Below are positions 1-7,934 of a stretch of DNA of 24,227 nt, in pieces. The stretch's first letter is position 1. Every line of letters begins with the position of its first letter. The notes beneath the pieces are model-generated. The model worked only from the letters and a program-made list of their open reading frames with translations. It ran no database searches and was not told the origin of the DNA. The translations under genes and the position numbers were made by a program. This stretch comes from an uncultured Lachnospiraceae bacterium (lineage in GTDB: Bacteria > Bacillota > Clostridia > Lachnospirales > Lachnospiraceae): the NCBI GenBank assembly GCA_947174615.1, contig CAMWJQ010000006.1, positions 1 to 24,227 on the forward strand. Reading direction: 5' to 3'.

Positions 1-685
1 GAATACGGTGCTGTTAATTGCCTGCGTGACCATCGTCACGATGGCGCTTTCCTTGATTTTTGCAGCGATTCTTTCCCGTGAAAAAATCAAGGGGCAAAAT
101 TTTTTCCGTGTGATATTTTACATCCCCAATATCTTATCTGTTGTTGTCATATCGGCTATTTTTTCAGCAATCTATGACCCAAACAGCGGACTTTTGAACA
201 GTATTATCGGTATTTTCAGAGGAACTGAAAAAACGCCGATTCTCTGGCTCGGAGACCAAAAATTAGTCATCTACAGCTTAGTGATTGCAATGATTTGGCA
301 GGCAATTGGCTACTACATGGTCATGTACATGGCAAGTATGGCAAGCGTTCCTGAGAGTTTGTATGAATCTGCGAATCTCGAGGGCGCCAGCAAAATCCGC
401 CAGTTCTTCTCCATCACGCTCCCGCTGATCTGGACAAATATTCGGACTACCTTGACCTTCTTTGTCATCAGCTCTATCAATATCAGCTTTCTGATTGTCA
501 AAGCACTGACAAACGGCGGACCCGACGGCGCAACTGAAGTATTCTTAAGCTACATGTACAAACAGGCATACACCAATTCCTCTTATGGATATGGTATGGC
601 AATCGGTGTTGTTGTATTCCTATTCTCCTTTGGGCTGTCGGCGCTCATCAACTTTGTCACCAAGCGAGAACCTTTGGAATTTTAG
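1..685 (+). CDS. Carbohydrate ABC transporter permease, MalF type (5' end outside window)
   Basis: This is the C-terminal part of an inner-membrane permease of a sugar ABC importer; the reading frame is open to base 2, so the true start lies left of the window. The visible 227 residues hold about five hydrophobic helices. They also contain the EAA loop (YESANLEGASK followed by ITLPLI), which contacts the ATPase. The stop TAG overlaps the AGGAGG of the next permease gene, so the two are translated as a pair. The substrate is inferred from the downstream GH112 phosphorylase and hexosamine kinase: probably galacto-N-biose/lacto-N-biose or a related mucin or milk glycan fragment. A solute-binding protein gene would be expected just upstream, off the window. 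The permease family is certain; the substrate is inference. Confidence 0.93.
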   Translation, partial: NTVLLIACVTIVTMALSLIFAAILSREKIKGQNFFRVIFYIPNILSVVVISAIFSAIYDPNSGLLNSIIGIFRGTEKTPILWLGDQKLVIYSLVIAMIWQAIGYYMVMYMASMASVPESLYESANLEGASKIRQFFSITLPLIWTNIRTTLTFFVISSINISFLIVKALTNGGPDGATEVFLSYMYKQAYTNSSYGYGMAIGVVVFLFSFGLSALINFVTKREPLEF

Positions 686-699
686 AGGAGGGATAAAAA

Positions 700-1575
700 A
701 TGAATTCAAAAATGAGTTTAAGCAAGCTGTATAAAATTTTCATCTATGCTGCCCTGCTGGCGCTTGCCATCAGTATTGTCATCCCTGTAGGCTGGGTCTT
801 TCTGGCATCCATCAAAGAAAACTCTGAATTTTATGGAAATCCCTGGGCACTGCCAAAGGGCATTTATTTTCAGAATTTCCTTGATGCCTTTGAGAAGGCA
901 AAAATGGGCGAATATTTCCTCAACTCCATCCTGGTGACAGCATTGGCACTCGCCATCCTGCTGGTGGTCGCACTGCCTGCTGCCTACGTGCTCGCACGCT
1001 ACCGCTTCTTTGGCAGCAAGCTCATCAATATCATGTTCATGGGCGGTCTGTTTATCAATGTAAATTATATTGTTGTGCCTATTTTCCTCATGTTTGTGGA
1101 CGCTGACAAATTCCTGCGGCTTCTGGGAACAGACGGATTTTTCCTCAACAATCTCTTTGTCGTGGCGCTCGTCTATGCCTCCACGGCACTGCCGTTTACC
1201 ATCTATCTGCTCTCTGGCTTTTTTGTCACGATACCGCGCGATTATGAAGAAGCCGCTTACATGGACGGCAGCGGATACTTTCGGACGATGGTTCAGATTA
1301 TGATGCCAATGGCACTGCCGAGCATTATTACGGTGATCTTGTTTAACTTCCTGTCGTTCTGGAACGAATACATCATTTCCATGACACTGCTCACCAAGGA
1401 TTCCAAGACACTGCCCGTCGGTCTGATGCAGCTCATGCAGGCACAGAAGGCCGCCGCAAATTATGGTCAGCTCTACGCAGGACTTGTGATCGTCATGCTC
1501 CCGACGCTGATTCTATATATCTTGGTCCAAAAGAAATTAACACAAGGCATGAGCCTTGGCGGATTAAAAGGTTAA
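700..1575 (+). CDS. Carbohydrate ABC transporter permease, MalG type
   Basis: This is the second membrane subunit of the sugar importer, 291 residues, a typical length for the MalG/CUT1 family. The N-terminal helix is at about residues 12-35. The periplasm-facing loop contains KENSEFYGNPWALPKG, typical of this family. The EAA motif (YEEAAYMDGSGYF followed by MMPMALP) is near residue 190. The C-terminus ends in TQGMSLGGLKG, a usual ending for CUT1 permeases. The start is fixed by GAGGAGGG about 9 bases upstream. No ATPase gene is present locally, which is common because CUT1 systems in Firmicutes often share a genome-encoded MsmX-type ATPase. It forms one operon with the upstream permease and the downstream small ORF, phosphorylase and kinase. 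Confidence 0.95.
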   Translation: MNSKMSLSKLYKIFIYAALLALAISIVIPVGWVFLASIKENSEFYGNPWALPKGIYFQNFLDAFEKAKMGEYFLNSILVTALALAILLVVALPAAYVLARYRFFGSKLINIMFMGGLFINVNYIVVPIFLMFVDADKFLRLLGTDGFFLNNLFVVALVYASTALPFTIYLLSGFFVTIPRDYEEAAYMDGSGYFRTMVQIMMPMALPSIITVILFNFLSFWNEYIISMTLLTKDSKTLPVGLMQLMQAQKAAANYGQLYAGLVIVMLPTLILYILVQKKLTQGMSLGGLKG

Positions 1576-1590
1576 TCAGGAGGTGTGCGT

Positions 1591-1755
1591 ATGAAATATG
1601 TCATCCGGTTACTATATTTGCTGGTGTTCATCGCCAGCATGGCATTGATTGTCACAGGACAGCGCAAGATCGGTCCCGGCGGACTTGCCACCATGCTTGT
1701 CGGACTTTTGGGAATCTTAGTACTGCTCTATCTCTATAATAAAAAATATCAATAA
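1591..1755 (+). CDS. Small membrane protein (54 aa) in the sugar transport operon, possibly the DUF6903 family
   Basis: This short gene starts at ATG 1591 with a perfect AGGAGG seven bases upstream (1578-1583), 15 bp after the permease stop. The product begins MKYVIRLLYLLVFIASMALI and is almost entirely two hydrophobic helices (about residues 4-22 and 32-48). They are separated by a short GQRKIGPGG turn, and the C-terminus is basic (NKKYQ). From memory it resembles small proteins of the DUF6903 type found beside sugar permeases in Firmicutes, but I cannot confirm this. No function is assigned. Its position and strong RBS suggest it is co-expressed with, and may assist, the permeases. Confidence 0.75.
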   Translation: MKYVIRLLYLLVFIASMALIVTGQRKIGPGGLATMLVGLLGILVLLYLYNKKYQ

Positions 1756-1845
1756 CAGCAATGACTCACAACAGAATATTCAGTAATACTTTTAACAAAA
1801 AATACCAACAACAAAAACTATAAAGCTATAAGGAGGTGTCCCACA

Positions 1846-4023
1846 ATGAATACAGAAAATACAGGCAGACTCACTCTGCCTACGGATGTAGACATGGTTG
1901 ATGAGACCATACGGCTGAAAAATCTGCTGGGCGCAGATGCCCTGCGGGACTGCGACGGAACAACCATGCCAGAGGAATTACTGAGTCAGGACGCCAAAAT
2001 CTACGCGACATACTACACTACCCGAAAAGATAATGACTGGGCAATGCAGCATCCGGAGGAAATCCAACAGGAATATCTTATCAGTGACCGCGTCACGGCA
2101 AGGGGGGAAATACTGCGCATTGAGCTGATGAAAGGCTTCCATATAGAACAGCTCAAAGTCAATGCCATTGATCCCCCGAAACGCTGGTGGGAGGTCATCG
2201 ACAGAACGACTGGTGAAGTAGTCCCGACAGACCAATGGGACTATGATGAAACAGCAGGCGAAGTCGTCATCGAGACGATTCCTTATCACCAATACACTGT
2301 CAGCTTCCTTGCTTTTCTGATTTGGGACCCTGTACATATGTACAACTTTATCACAAATGACTGGAAGGATGCTCCCCATCAGCTCACTTACGATGTGCGG
2401 CAGCCCAAAACGCAGACATATGTCATTGAAAAATTAAAAAAATGGTGCGAGGACAATCCCCATGTCAACGTTGTTCGCTTTACTACTTTTTTCCACCAAT
2501 TTACCCTGACCTTTGACGACCAGAAGCGCGAAAAATATGTGGAGTGGTTTGGCTACAGCGCCAGCGTCAGTCCCTATATCCTAGAGCAGTTCGAAAAATG
2601 GGCAGGCTATCCATTCCGCCCTGAATATATCGTTGACCAAGGCTACCACAACTCGACCTTCCGCGTGCCATCTAAGGAATTTCGTGATTTTATCGAATTT
2701 CAGCAGATCGAAGTCTCTAAGCTGGCAAAGAAGCTTGTGGATATCGTGCACAGCTACGGCAAAGAAGCCATGATGTTTCTGGGCGATCACTGGATTGGGA
2801 CAGAACCGTTCGGAAAATATTTTAAAAATATCGGTCTTGACGCTGTTGTCGGCTCCGTGGGAGACGGTGTTACGCTACGCATGATCTCGGATATCAAGGA
2901 CGTAAACTATACAGAAGGACGCCTGCTGCCCTACTTTTTCCCAGATGTGTTTACCGAGGGCGGAGACCCCATCGGAGAAGCTCAGGACAACTGGTTAAAA
3001 GCGCGAAGAGCGATCCTGCGCTCTCCTCTTGACCGCATCGGATACGGCGGCTACCTCAAGCTGGCTGCACAGTGGCCGGGCTTTATCGACCAGATTCAGA
3101 AAGTGGTAAACGAATTTCGGCAGATCCATGAAAATATGCAGGGAACCAAAGCATACACCGCGCCCTTTAAAGTAGCTATCCTGAACTGCTGGGGCAGCAT
3201 CCGGCGCTGGATGTCGAACCAGGTGCACCATGCACTGTGGTATCGGGAAATCTATTCGTACGTCGGCGTGATCGAGTGCCTGAGCGGTATGCCAGTCGAT
3301 GTCGAATTCATAGACTTTGAACAGGTAAAAAATGGCATCGATCCCGAGATCCGCGTCATCATCAATGCCGGGGATGCCTACACCTCATGGAGCGGCGCTG
3401 AGAACTGGAAAGATGAAAAGATCGTCTGCGCGATCCGCCGTTTTGTCGATGAGGGCGGAGGGTTGATCGGCGTGGGCGAGCCGACTGCGTACCAGTACCA
3501 AGGGTGTTTTTTCCAGCTCAGCGACGTGCTGGGTGTAGACAGAGAACTCGGCTTCTCCATGAGTACAGACAAATACAATACGCTCAACAGCAAGCACTTT
3601 ATCTTAGAAGATATTCCTGGTGACATTGACTTTGGCGAGGGAAAGAGCCGTATCTATGCGCAGGGCGAACACTATCAAATCTTAAATATGGACGGAAAGT
3701 ACAGCCGTCTGGTTGTCAATGAATACGGCAATGGCAGAAGCGTCTACTTCACAGGGCTTCCATACTCTCCCCAGAACTGCCGCATCCTGCTGCGTGCAAT
3801 TTATTTTGCCGCACACCGTGAGGATGAACTCAAAAAATACTATGTCACCAATGTGGACACCGAGCTTGCTGTCTTTGAGCAGACAGGAAAAATTGCTGTC
3901 ATCAACAACTCGAAAAAACCGCAAACGACTGATTTGTACGTGCAGGGCACCCTCTTTGCACAGTTAGACTTAGCGCCGATGGAACTGCGGTGGATTCAGA
4001 AGAATGATAAGGAGAAATCATGA
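1846..4023 (+). CDS. lnpA: 1,3-beta-galactosyl-N-acetylhexosamine phosphorylase (GH112)
   Basis: This cytoplasmic enzyme of family GH112 phosphorolyses galacto-N-biose or lacto-N-biose I to alpha-galactose 1-phosphate plus GalNAc or GlcNAc. At 725 residues it has the full family length. The N-terminal TIM-barrel-like domain carries FLGDHWIGTEPFGKYF. Asp314 in that motif lines up with the catalytic acid (Asp313) of the bifidobacterial enzyme. It is followed by GLDAVVGSVGDGVTLRMISD and by a glutamine-amidotransferase-like domain (about residues 445-660). The start has AGGAGGTG nine bases upstream. The stop overlaps the kinase start by 4 bp (ATGA), so translation is coupled. GH112 also includes galactosyl-rhamnose phosphorylases; the adjacent HexNAc kinase argues for the HexNAc-type substrate. 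The 90-bp leader before it shows no hairpin or clear promoter. Confidence 0.95.
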   Translation: MNTENTGRLTLPTDVDMVDETIRLKNLLGADALRDCDGTTMPEELLSQDAKIYATYYTTRKDNDWAMQHPEEIQQEYLISDRVTARGEILRIELMKGFHIEQLKVNAIDPPKRWWEVIDRTTGEVVPTDQWDYDETAGEVVIETIPYHQYTVSFLAFLIWDPVHMYNFITNDWKDAPHQLTYDVRQPKTQTYVIEKLKKWCEDNPHVNVVRFTTFFHQFTLTFDDQKREKYVEWFGYSASVSPYILEQFEKWAGYPFRPEYIVDQGYHNSTFRVPSKEFRDFIEFQQIEVSKLAKKLVDIVHSYGKEAMMFLGDHWIGTEPFGKYFKNIGLDAVVGSVGDGVTLRMISDIKDVNYTEGRLLPYFFPDVFTEGGDPIGEAQDNWLKARRAILRSPLDRIGYGGYLKLAAQWPGFIDQIQKVVNEFRQIHENMQGTKAYTAPFKVAILNCWGSIRRWMSNQVHHALWYREIYSYVGVIECLSGMPVDVEFIDFEQVKNGIDPEIRVIINAGDAYTSWSGAENWKDEKIVCAIRRFVDEGGGLIGVGEPTAYQYQGCFFQLSDVLGVDRELGFSMSTDKYNTLNSKHFILEDIPGDIDFGEGKSRIYAQGEHYQILNMDGKYSRLVVNEYGNGRSVYFTGLPYSPQNCRILLRAIYFAAHREDELKKYYVTNVDTELAVFEQTGKIAVINNSKKPQTTDLYVQGTLFAQLDLAPMELRWIQKNDKEKS

Positions 4024-5138
4024 ACAATTTAAATGAAGTGATCGCCGCATTTCCTATAGAAACTGCCCAAAACGGCAGTCTTGTGGAAAGCAGTCCCTAT
4101 GGGAATGGGCATATCAATGACACTTTCCTGCTGCGCTGCAAGACACCAGAAAAAGCAGAAAAAAAATTTATTTTGCAGCGGATGAACCACGATATATTCA
4201 AAAATCCGCCTCAACTGATGGAAAACGTGGTCCATGTCACCCAACATCTGCGCAAAACCATCCTCTCCCAAGGCGGTGATCCAGACCGGGAGACCTTGAA
4301 CGTCTTGAAAACAAGAGACGGCGCAGACTGGTACCAGGACAGCAGTCAAAATTACTGGCGGGTATTTCCGTTTATAGCGCGCTCTGTATGTCTTGAAAAA
4401 GCGGAGAGCGAAAAAGATTTTTATGACAGCGCTGTCGCTTTTGGCAATTTCCAAAGACAGCTTGCGGACTTTCCCGTCGAAATACTGCATGAAACGATTC
4501 CCAATTTTCACAACACATCCTCCCGATTTCAGGACTTTCAGATGGCTGTTGCAGAGGGGGACAAAACTCGGGCAGCGCTCGCACAGGCAGAAATTGCCTT
4601 CGCACTCGACCGGAAGCAGGAGACCTCTGTCCTGACAAACCTGCTCGCCGATGGAACGCTGCCGCTTAGGGTCACACACAATGATACCAAACTAAACAAT
4701 ATCCTCTTTGATGCAGACACACACAAAGCACTGTGCATCATCGACCTTGATACTGTTATGCCTGGGCTATCACTGTACGACTTTGGCGATTCTATTCGAT
4801 TCGGCGCAAACACCGGCGCAGAGGACGAAACGGACTTGACAAAAGTCAGACTGGATCTAAAACTGTTTGAAGCTTTTACAAAGGGTTATCTGGAAGGATG
4901 CGCCGGAAGTCTCACTGCAAAGGAAATCGAGCTGCTTCCCATGGGTGCAAAGCTGATGACCTATGAGTGCGGCATCCGTTTTCTGGCTGATTTCCTGACT
5001 GGAGACCACTATTTCAAAATTCACCGCGAACAACACAACCTTGACCGGGCAAGAACACAGTTTCAGCTTGTCGCAGATATGGAAGCCAAATGGGCAGAAC
5101 TGACAGCGATCGTTAAAAAGTACGAGAACCCCGCCTAA
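4020..5138 (+). CDS. nahK: N-acetylhexosamine 1-kinase (APH/choline-kinase fold)
   Basis: This kinase phosphorylates GlcNAc/GalNAc at C1 with ATP, activating the hexosamine released by the GH112 enzyme so that it can enter UDP-sugar or GlcN-6-P metabolism. It has 372 residues, close to bifidobacterial NahK (about 359). The visible motifs are VESSPYGNGHINDTF (nucleotide loop, residues 22-36), the catalytic loop THNDTKLNN with Asp222, and the metal-binding IDLDT (Asp242/Asp244). These are the hallmarks of the aminoglycoside-phosphotransferase superfamily in its NahK version. It overlaps the phosphorylase stop by 4 bp. Its own stop codon lies in the loop of the operon terminator. A related APH-fold homoserine kinase is an alternative family, but the context and the HNDTK motif favour NahK. 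Confidence 0.9.
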   Translation: MNNLNEVIAAFPIETAQNGSLVESSPYGNGHINDTFLLRCKTPEKAEKKFILQRMNHDIFKNPPQLMENVVHVTQHLRKTILSQGGDPDRETLNVLKTRDGADWYQDSSQNYWRVFPFIARSVCLEKAESEKDFYDSAVAFGNFQRQLADFPVEILHETIPNFHNTSSRFQDFQMAVAEGDKTRAALAQAEIAFALDRKQETSVLTNLLADGTLPLRVTHNDTKLNNILFDADTHKALCIIDLDTVMPGLSLYDFGDSIRFGANTGAEDETDLTKVRLDLKLFEAFTKGYLEGCAGSLTAKEIELLPMGAKLMTYECGIRFLADFLTGDHYFKIHREQHNLDRARTQFQLVADMEAKWAELTAIVKKYENPA

Positions 5139-5154
5139 ATAAGGGGTTCTTTTT
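5125..5154 (+). terminator. Intrinsic terminator of the lnpA-nahK operon
   Basis: A perfect 8-bp stem AGAACCCC/GGGGTTCT (5125-5132 with 5143-5150) is followed by TTTT. The 10-nt loop contains the nahK stop codon TAA at 5136-5138, so the left arm is coding sequence. Confidence 0.88.
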
Positions 5155-5175
5155 ACATGATTTGGCTTTGTTATT

Positions 5176-5183
5176 CATACTAT
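5176..5183 (+). promoter_or_regulatory. Weak candidate sporulation-type -10 (CATACTAT) before the GH18 gene
   Basis: CATACTAT lies 37 bp before the GH18 start and is one base off the sigma-E -10 pattern cATAcanT; the matching -35 is not convincing. YaaH, the related protein of Bacillus subtilis, is sigma-E controlled. Sequence support alone is poor. Confidence 0.2.
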
Positions 5184-5219
5184 TAGGTAATGGATAACAC
5201 TTGAAAGGATCTTGATCTT

Positions 5220-6359
5220 ATGCAAATCTATGTCGTCAAAGAAAATGACAGCTTGGACAGTATTGCAGCAGAATTTATGGTCAACGCGGAAGAAATTGCC
5301 TACGATAACCAAATCGCTGCACCTTATCCGCTGGCTGTTGGTCAGGCACTGTTCATTCCAACAGAGAATGAAACATTTCAGAAACAGGAGGTGTATGTCA
5401 ATGGCTATGCCTATCCGTATATACGAAATGAGGTACTTACCGAAACACTGCCCTACTTGACTACACTATCTGTATTTTCTTATGGATTTACTACCAGCGG
5501 TAATCTGATACCGCCCAAAACAGATGACAGCCGGATAATTCACGAAGCATGGATGCAGGGCGTCGCACCCGTTTTGGTCCTGACGCCCTTTGACCAGACA
5601 GGAATGTTCAACAATTATCTCATCAGTGAAATCACCCACAACATGACAGCACAGCAAAACTTAATTGACCAGATGCTCCTGCTGATGGAAGAAAAGGGGT
5701 TTGCCGGCATTGATCTCGACTTTGAGTATATTCTGCCAGAGGACAGAATCGCATACGCAGATTTTGTCGCAAATGTCAGGACGCAGGCGTCGCCCAAGGG
5801 TTATTTCGTCTCTGTGGCACTCGCGCCCAAAACATCTGCAAACCAAAAAGGTCTTTTATATGAAGGAAAAGATTATAAGCTGCTTGGCGCGGCGGCAGAC
5901 AGTGTCCTGCTCATGACCTACGAATGGGGCTATACCTATGGTCCCCCTATGGCTGTCGCGCCAATTAACAAAGTGCGCGAGGTGGTGGAGTATGCAGTCA
6001 CAGAAATTCCGACCGAAAAGATTGATCTTGGCATCCCCAATTATGGTTACGACTGGACGCTTCCTTTTGTCCAAGGCACCTCCAAAGCACGCACGATCAG
6101 CAATATAGAAGCGGTGCAGCTTGCCATCGAAAATGATGCGGTAATACAGTTTGACCAGACGGCAATGTCCCCCTATTTTCGCTATGAAAAAGACGGCGTG
6201 CAGCATGAAGTATGGTTTGAGGATGTACGAAGCATGAAAGAAAAATTCCAGCTCATCACAGAATATGGGCTGCGCGGGATGGGATACTGGCAGATCATGC
6301 GGCTGTTCCGCGCAAACTGGCTTCTGCTCGCCGACACCTTTGACATTCATCGGATCTAA
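5220..6359 (+). CDS. LysM-GH18 glycosidase, SleL/YaaH-like (peptidoglycan or spore-cortex N-acetylglucosaminidase)
   Basis: The 379-residue product has one N-terminal LysM domain (about residues 2-47, starting IYVVKENDSLDSIA). It is followed by a GH18 barrel (about 57-379). The GH18 catalytic signature is intact: GIDLDFEY with Asp165, Asp167 and the proton donor Glu169. YGYDWTLPF and GYWQIMRLF mark later barrel strands. There is no signal peptide or membrane helix, as in SleL/YaaH, which are made in the mother cell and deposited on the spore. Those proteins usually carry two LysM units; this one has one. The start is fixed by AAAGGA 10 bases upstream. It is transcribed separately from the nahK operon and ends 4 bp from the convergent subtilase gene. 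A role in cortex or cell-wall hydrolysis is likely; the spore location is inferred. Confidence 0.87.
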   Translation: MQIYVVKENDSLDSIAAEFMVNAEEIAYDNQIAAPYPLAVGQALFIPTENETFQKQEVYVNGYAYPYIRNEVLTETLPYLTTLSVFSYGFTTSGNLIPPKTDDSRIIHEAWMQGVAPVLVLTPFDQTGMFNNYLISEITHNMTAQQNLIDQMLLLMEEKGFAGIDLDFEYILPEDRIAYADFVANVRTQASPKGYFVSVALAPKTSANQKGLLYEGKDYKLLGAAADSVLLMTYEWGYTYGPPMAVAPINKVREVVEYAVTEIPTEKIDLGIPNYGYDWTLPFVQGTSKARTISNIEAVQLAIENDAVIQFDQTAMSPYFRYEKDGVQHEVWFEDVRSMKEKFQLITEYGLRGMGYWQIMRLFRANWLLLADTFDIHRI

Positions 6360-6363
6360 ACAC

Positions 6364-7857
6364 TCAGCCGCCCGCCAGCGCTCTCTCAACACACAATGTT
6401 CCCCAGCCAATTTTGCTGTCCGGGCGGTCAGATACACCAGCAAGCGGCTGCGCGCCCCGTATTAGATTTGCCTTTAAGCGCTCCCCATAGAGAAACCTGT
6501 CATTTCCACGAACAATTCCCCACTCCATCAACAGCGCTGCCGCACCCGTGACAAACGGTGTCGCAAAAGAAGTTCCCGAGACCTGCTCATATCCTCCATT
6601 TGGTACCGGCACTGTGATATTGACACCCGGCGCTGTCAAATCCGGTTTCACATCCGCAACAATCTGCTGCCCGCCTGCGGTATCAGCCCTGCCATCATGG
6701 TAATAGTATACATATCCTCTGCCAGAAAAATCGGCATAACTTCTGCGCGATATATCATAGGCACCGACCGTGACAGCTCTCCTTGCTGTTGACGGAATCG
6801 TGATGGTCATGTCAGGTGTCGGCAGAAAAAATCCTGTCGCCGCAGTTCTAGCCGCATAACCCGGCAGATAAAACCGATACTCCCCTGTCACCAGCGAAAC
6901 CGGAATCAGCTCTATTCGCCACACGCCACTGTTGATATAGCTTCCGTTTGGTATCATATCAATAAAAATCTCCTGCTGTACATTGTAAGGAAGCGGTTTT
7001 CCAAGATAACATAAAAGCTGTGTCTGCTCTAGTGTCCGGCGCTGCGCCTGTGCCTCCCTGAGTCTGGAGAGCTCCAGCGTTGTCTGCTCTCCTCCAGGTG
7101 ATAGGATCCGCAGCTCAAAGACATCCTGATAAAACTTCCACAGTTGTATGCTCAGCCCTGTCTCATAGTCCCCCACCGCAAGCTCCACCATACGGCTTTC
7201 CCGCTGCACAATGCCCGCCGTGTGCCCCCTTGATGCCCCCTCATTCCCGCTTCCAATGACAATCACACTTCTCCCCACCTCAGAGGCATTATCAATATAG
7301 CGTTCCAGCAGCGAGTTGCCCTGATGATCTCCGTATGTGTTGCCAAAGCTGATATTGACAGCCACAGGTCTGTTTAAAGACACGCCAAGATTGACTGCAT
7401 AATTCACTCCCCGCATAAGCTGTGTCGTTCTGGGAAATGAACCTGCCTGCGGATGCCCAAGCCTGACAATCAGCAAATCCGCCTTGGGCGCAACACCCAT
7501 GCTTGTACCTGCTGCCACTCCTGCCACAGCAGTTCCATGTCCTGACAAATCAAAAACGGGCACCAGCTTTTGACCGTTCTCACGTCCCAAAGCCAGTGCC
7601 TCGTTAATCATTTCTCTTGTATACAGCACACCTTCCCGATATCCCGGAGGAGGCAGTTTTCCCTGTGCCTCGTCTGGCTGCTGTGTCTGGTCCCAGATTG
7701 CCAAAATGCGGGTCTGTCCCTCCGCATTGCGAAATTCAGGCAGAAAGTAGTCAATTCCGCTGTCAAGTACAGCAATAATCACATTTTCACCTGTCAGATC
7801 TGGTGCCTGCTGCGTCACCTGCGTGATGCAGGACTGTGTCTTTTCCAAATCATTCAT
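6364..7857 (-). CDS. Csp-like S8 (subtilisin-family) serine protease lacking its N-terminal prodomain
   Basis: This subtilase has all catalytic residues. Numbered from ATG 7857, they are Asp32 (AVLDSGID), His107 (LSGHGTAVAG), the oxyanion Asn in GSGNEG, and Ser430 (SGTSFATP). A jelly-roll-like insert of about 130 residues lies between the Asn and Ser motifs. That insert and DSGIDYFLPEFR...WDQ are features of the Csp germination proteases of clostridia, which activate the cortex hydrolase SleC. Csp proteins normally begin with a prodomain of about 65-95 residues; here only about 28 residues precede the first strand. A protein matching that prodomain is encoded separately at 9929-10219. There is no signal peptide. 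The start is uncertain: GTG 7869 is in frame 12 bases upstream and neither has a strong RBS. It lies 77 bp downstream of the chemotaxis gene on the same strand, with no terminator seen between. Confidence 0.88.
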   Translation of the reverse strand: MNDLEKTQSCITQVTQQAPDLTGENVIIAVLDSGIDYFLPEFRNAEGQTRILAIWDQTQQPDEAQGKLPPPGYREGVLYTREMINEALALGRENGQKLVPVFDLSGHGTAVAGVAAGTSMGVAPKADLLIVRLGHPQAGSFPRTTQLMRGVNYAVNLGVSLNRPVAVNISFGNTYGDHQGNSLLERYIDNASEVGRSVIVIGSGNEGASRGHTAGIVQRESRMVELAVGDYETGLSIQLWKFYQDVFELRILSPGGEQTTLELSRLREAQAQRRTLEQTQLLCYLGKPLPYNVQQEIFIDMIPNGSYINSGVWRIELIPVSLVTGEYRFYLPGYAARTAATGFFLPTPDMTITIPSTARRAVTVGAYDISRRSYADFSGRGYVYYYHDGRADTAGGQQIVADVKPDLTAPGVNITVPVPNGGYEQVSGTSFATPFVTGAAALLMEWGIVRGNDRFLYGERLKANLIRGAQPLAGVSDRPDSKIGWGTLCVERALAGG

Positions 7858-7892
7858 AAAAATATCCACATCATTTCTGTCATTCTATTTCT

Positions 7893-7921
7893 TATCATAT
7901 GCCGGGGTGACAGTGTGCGTT
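7893..7921 (-). promoter_or_regulatory. Candidate sigma-K-like promoter for the S8 protease
   Basis: On the minus strand CATATGATA (7893-7901) fits the sigma-K -10 pattern CATANNNTA. It is preceded at 17 bp by AAC (7919-7921), fitting the minimal -35 AC. This would give a leader of 17-29 nt. The pattern is short and AT-rich matches arise by chance, so this is a pointer only. Confidence 0.25.
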
Positions 7922-7934
7922 CTATGTATTTTTC

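Noticed and set aside
1978..2379. 133-codon minus strand frame within lnpA
   Set aside because: It is a shadow of the GH112 gene, with no RBS or recognisable domain.
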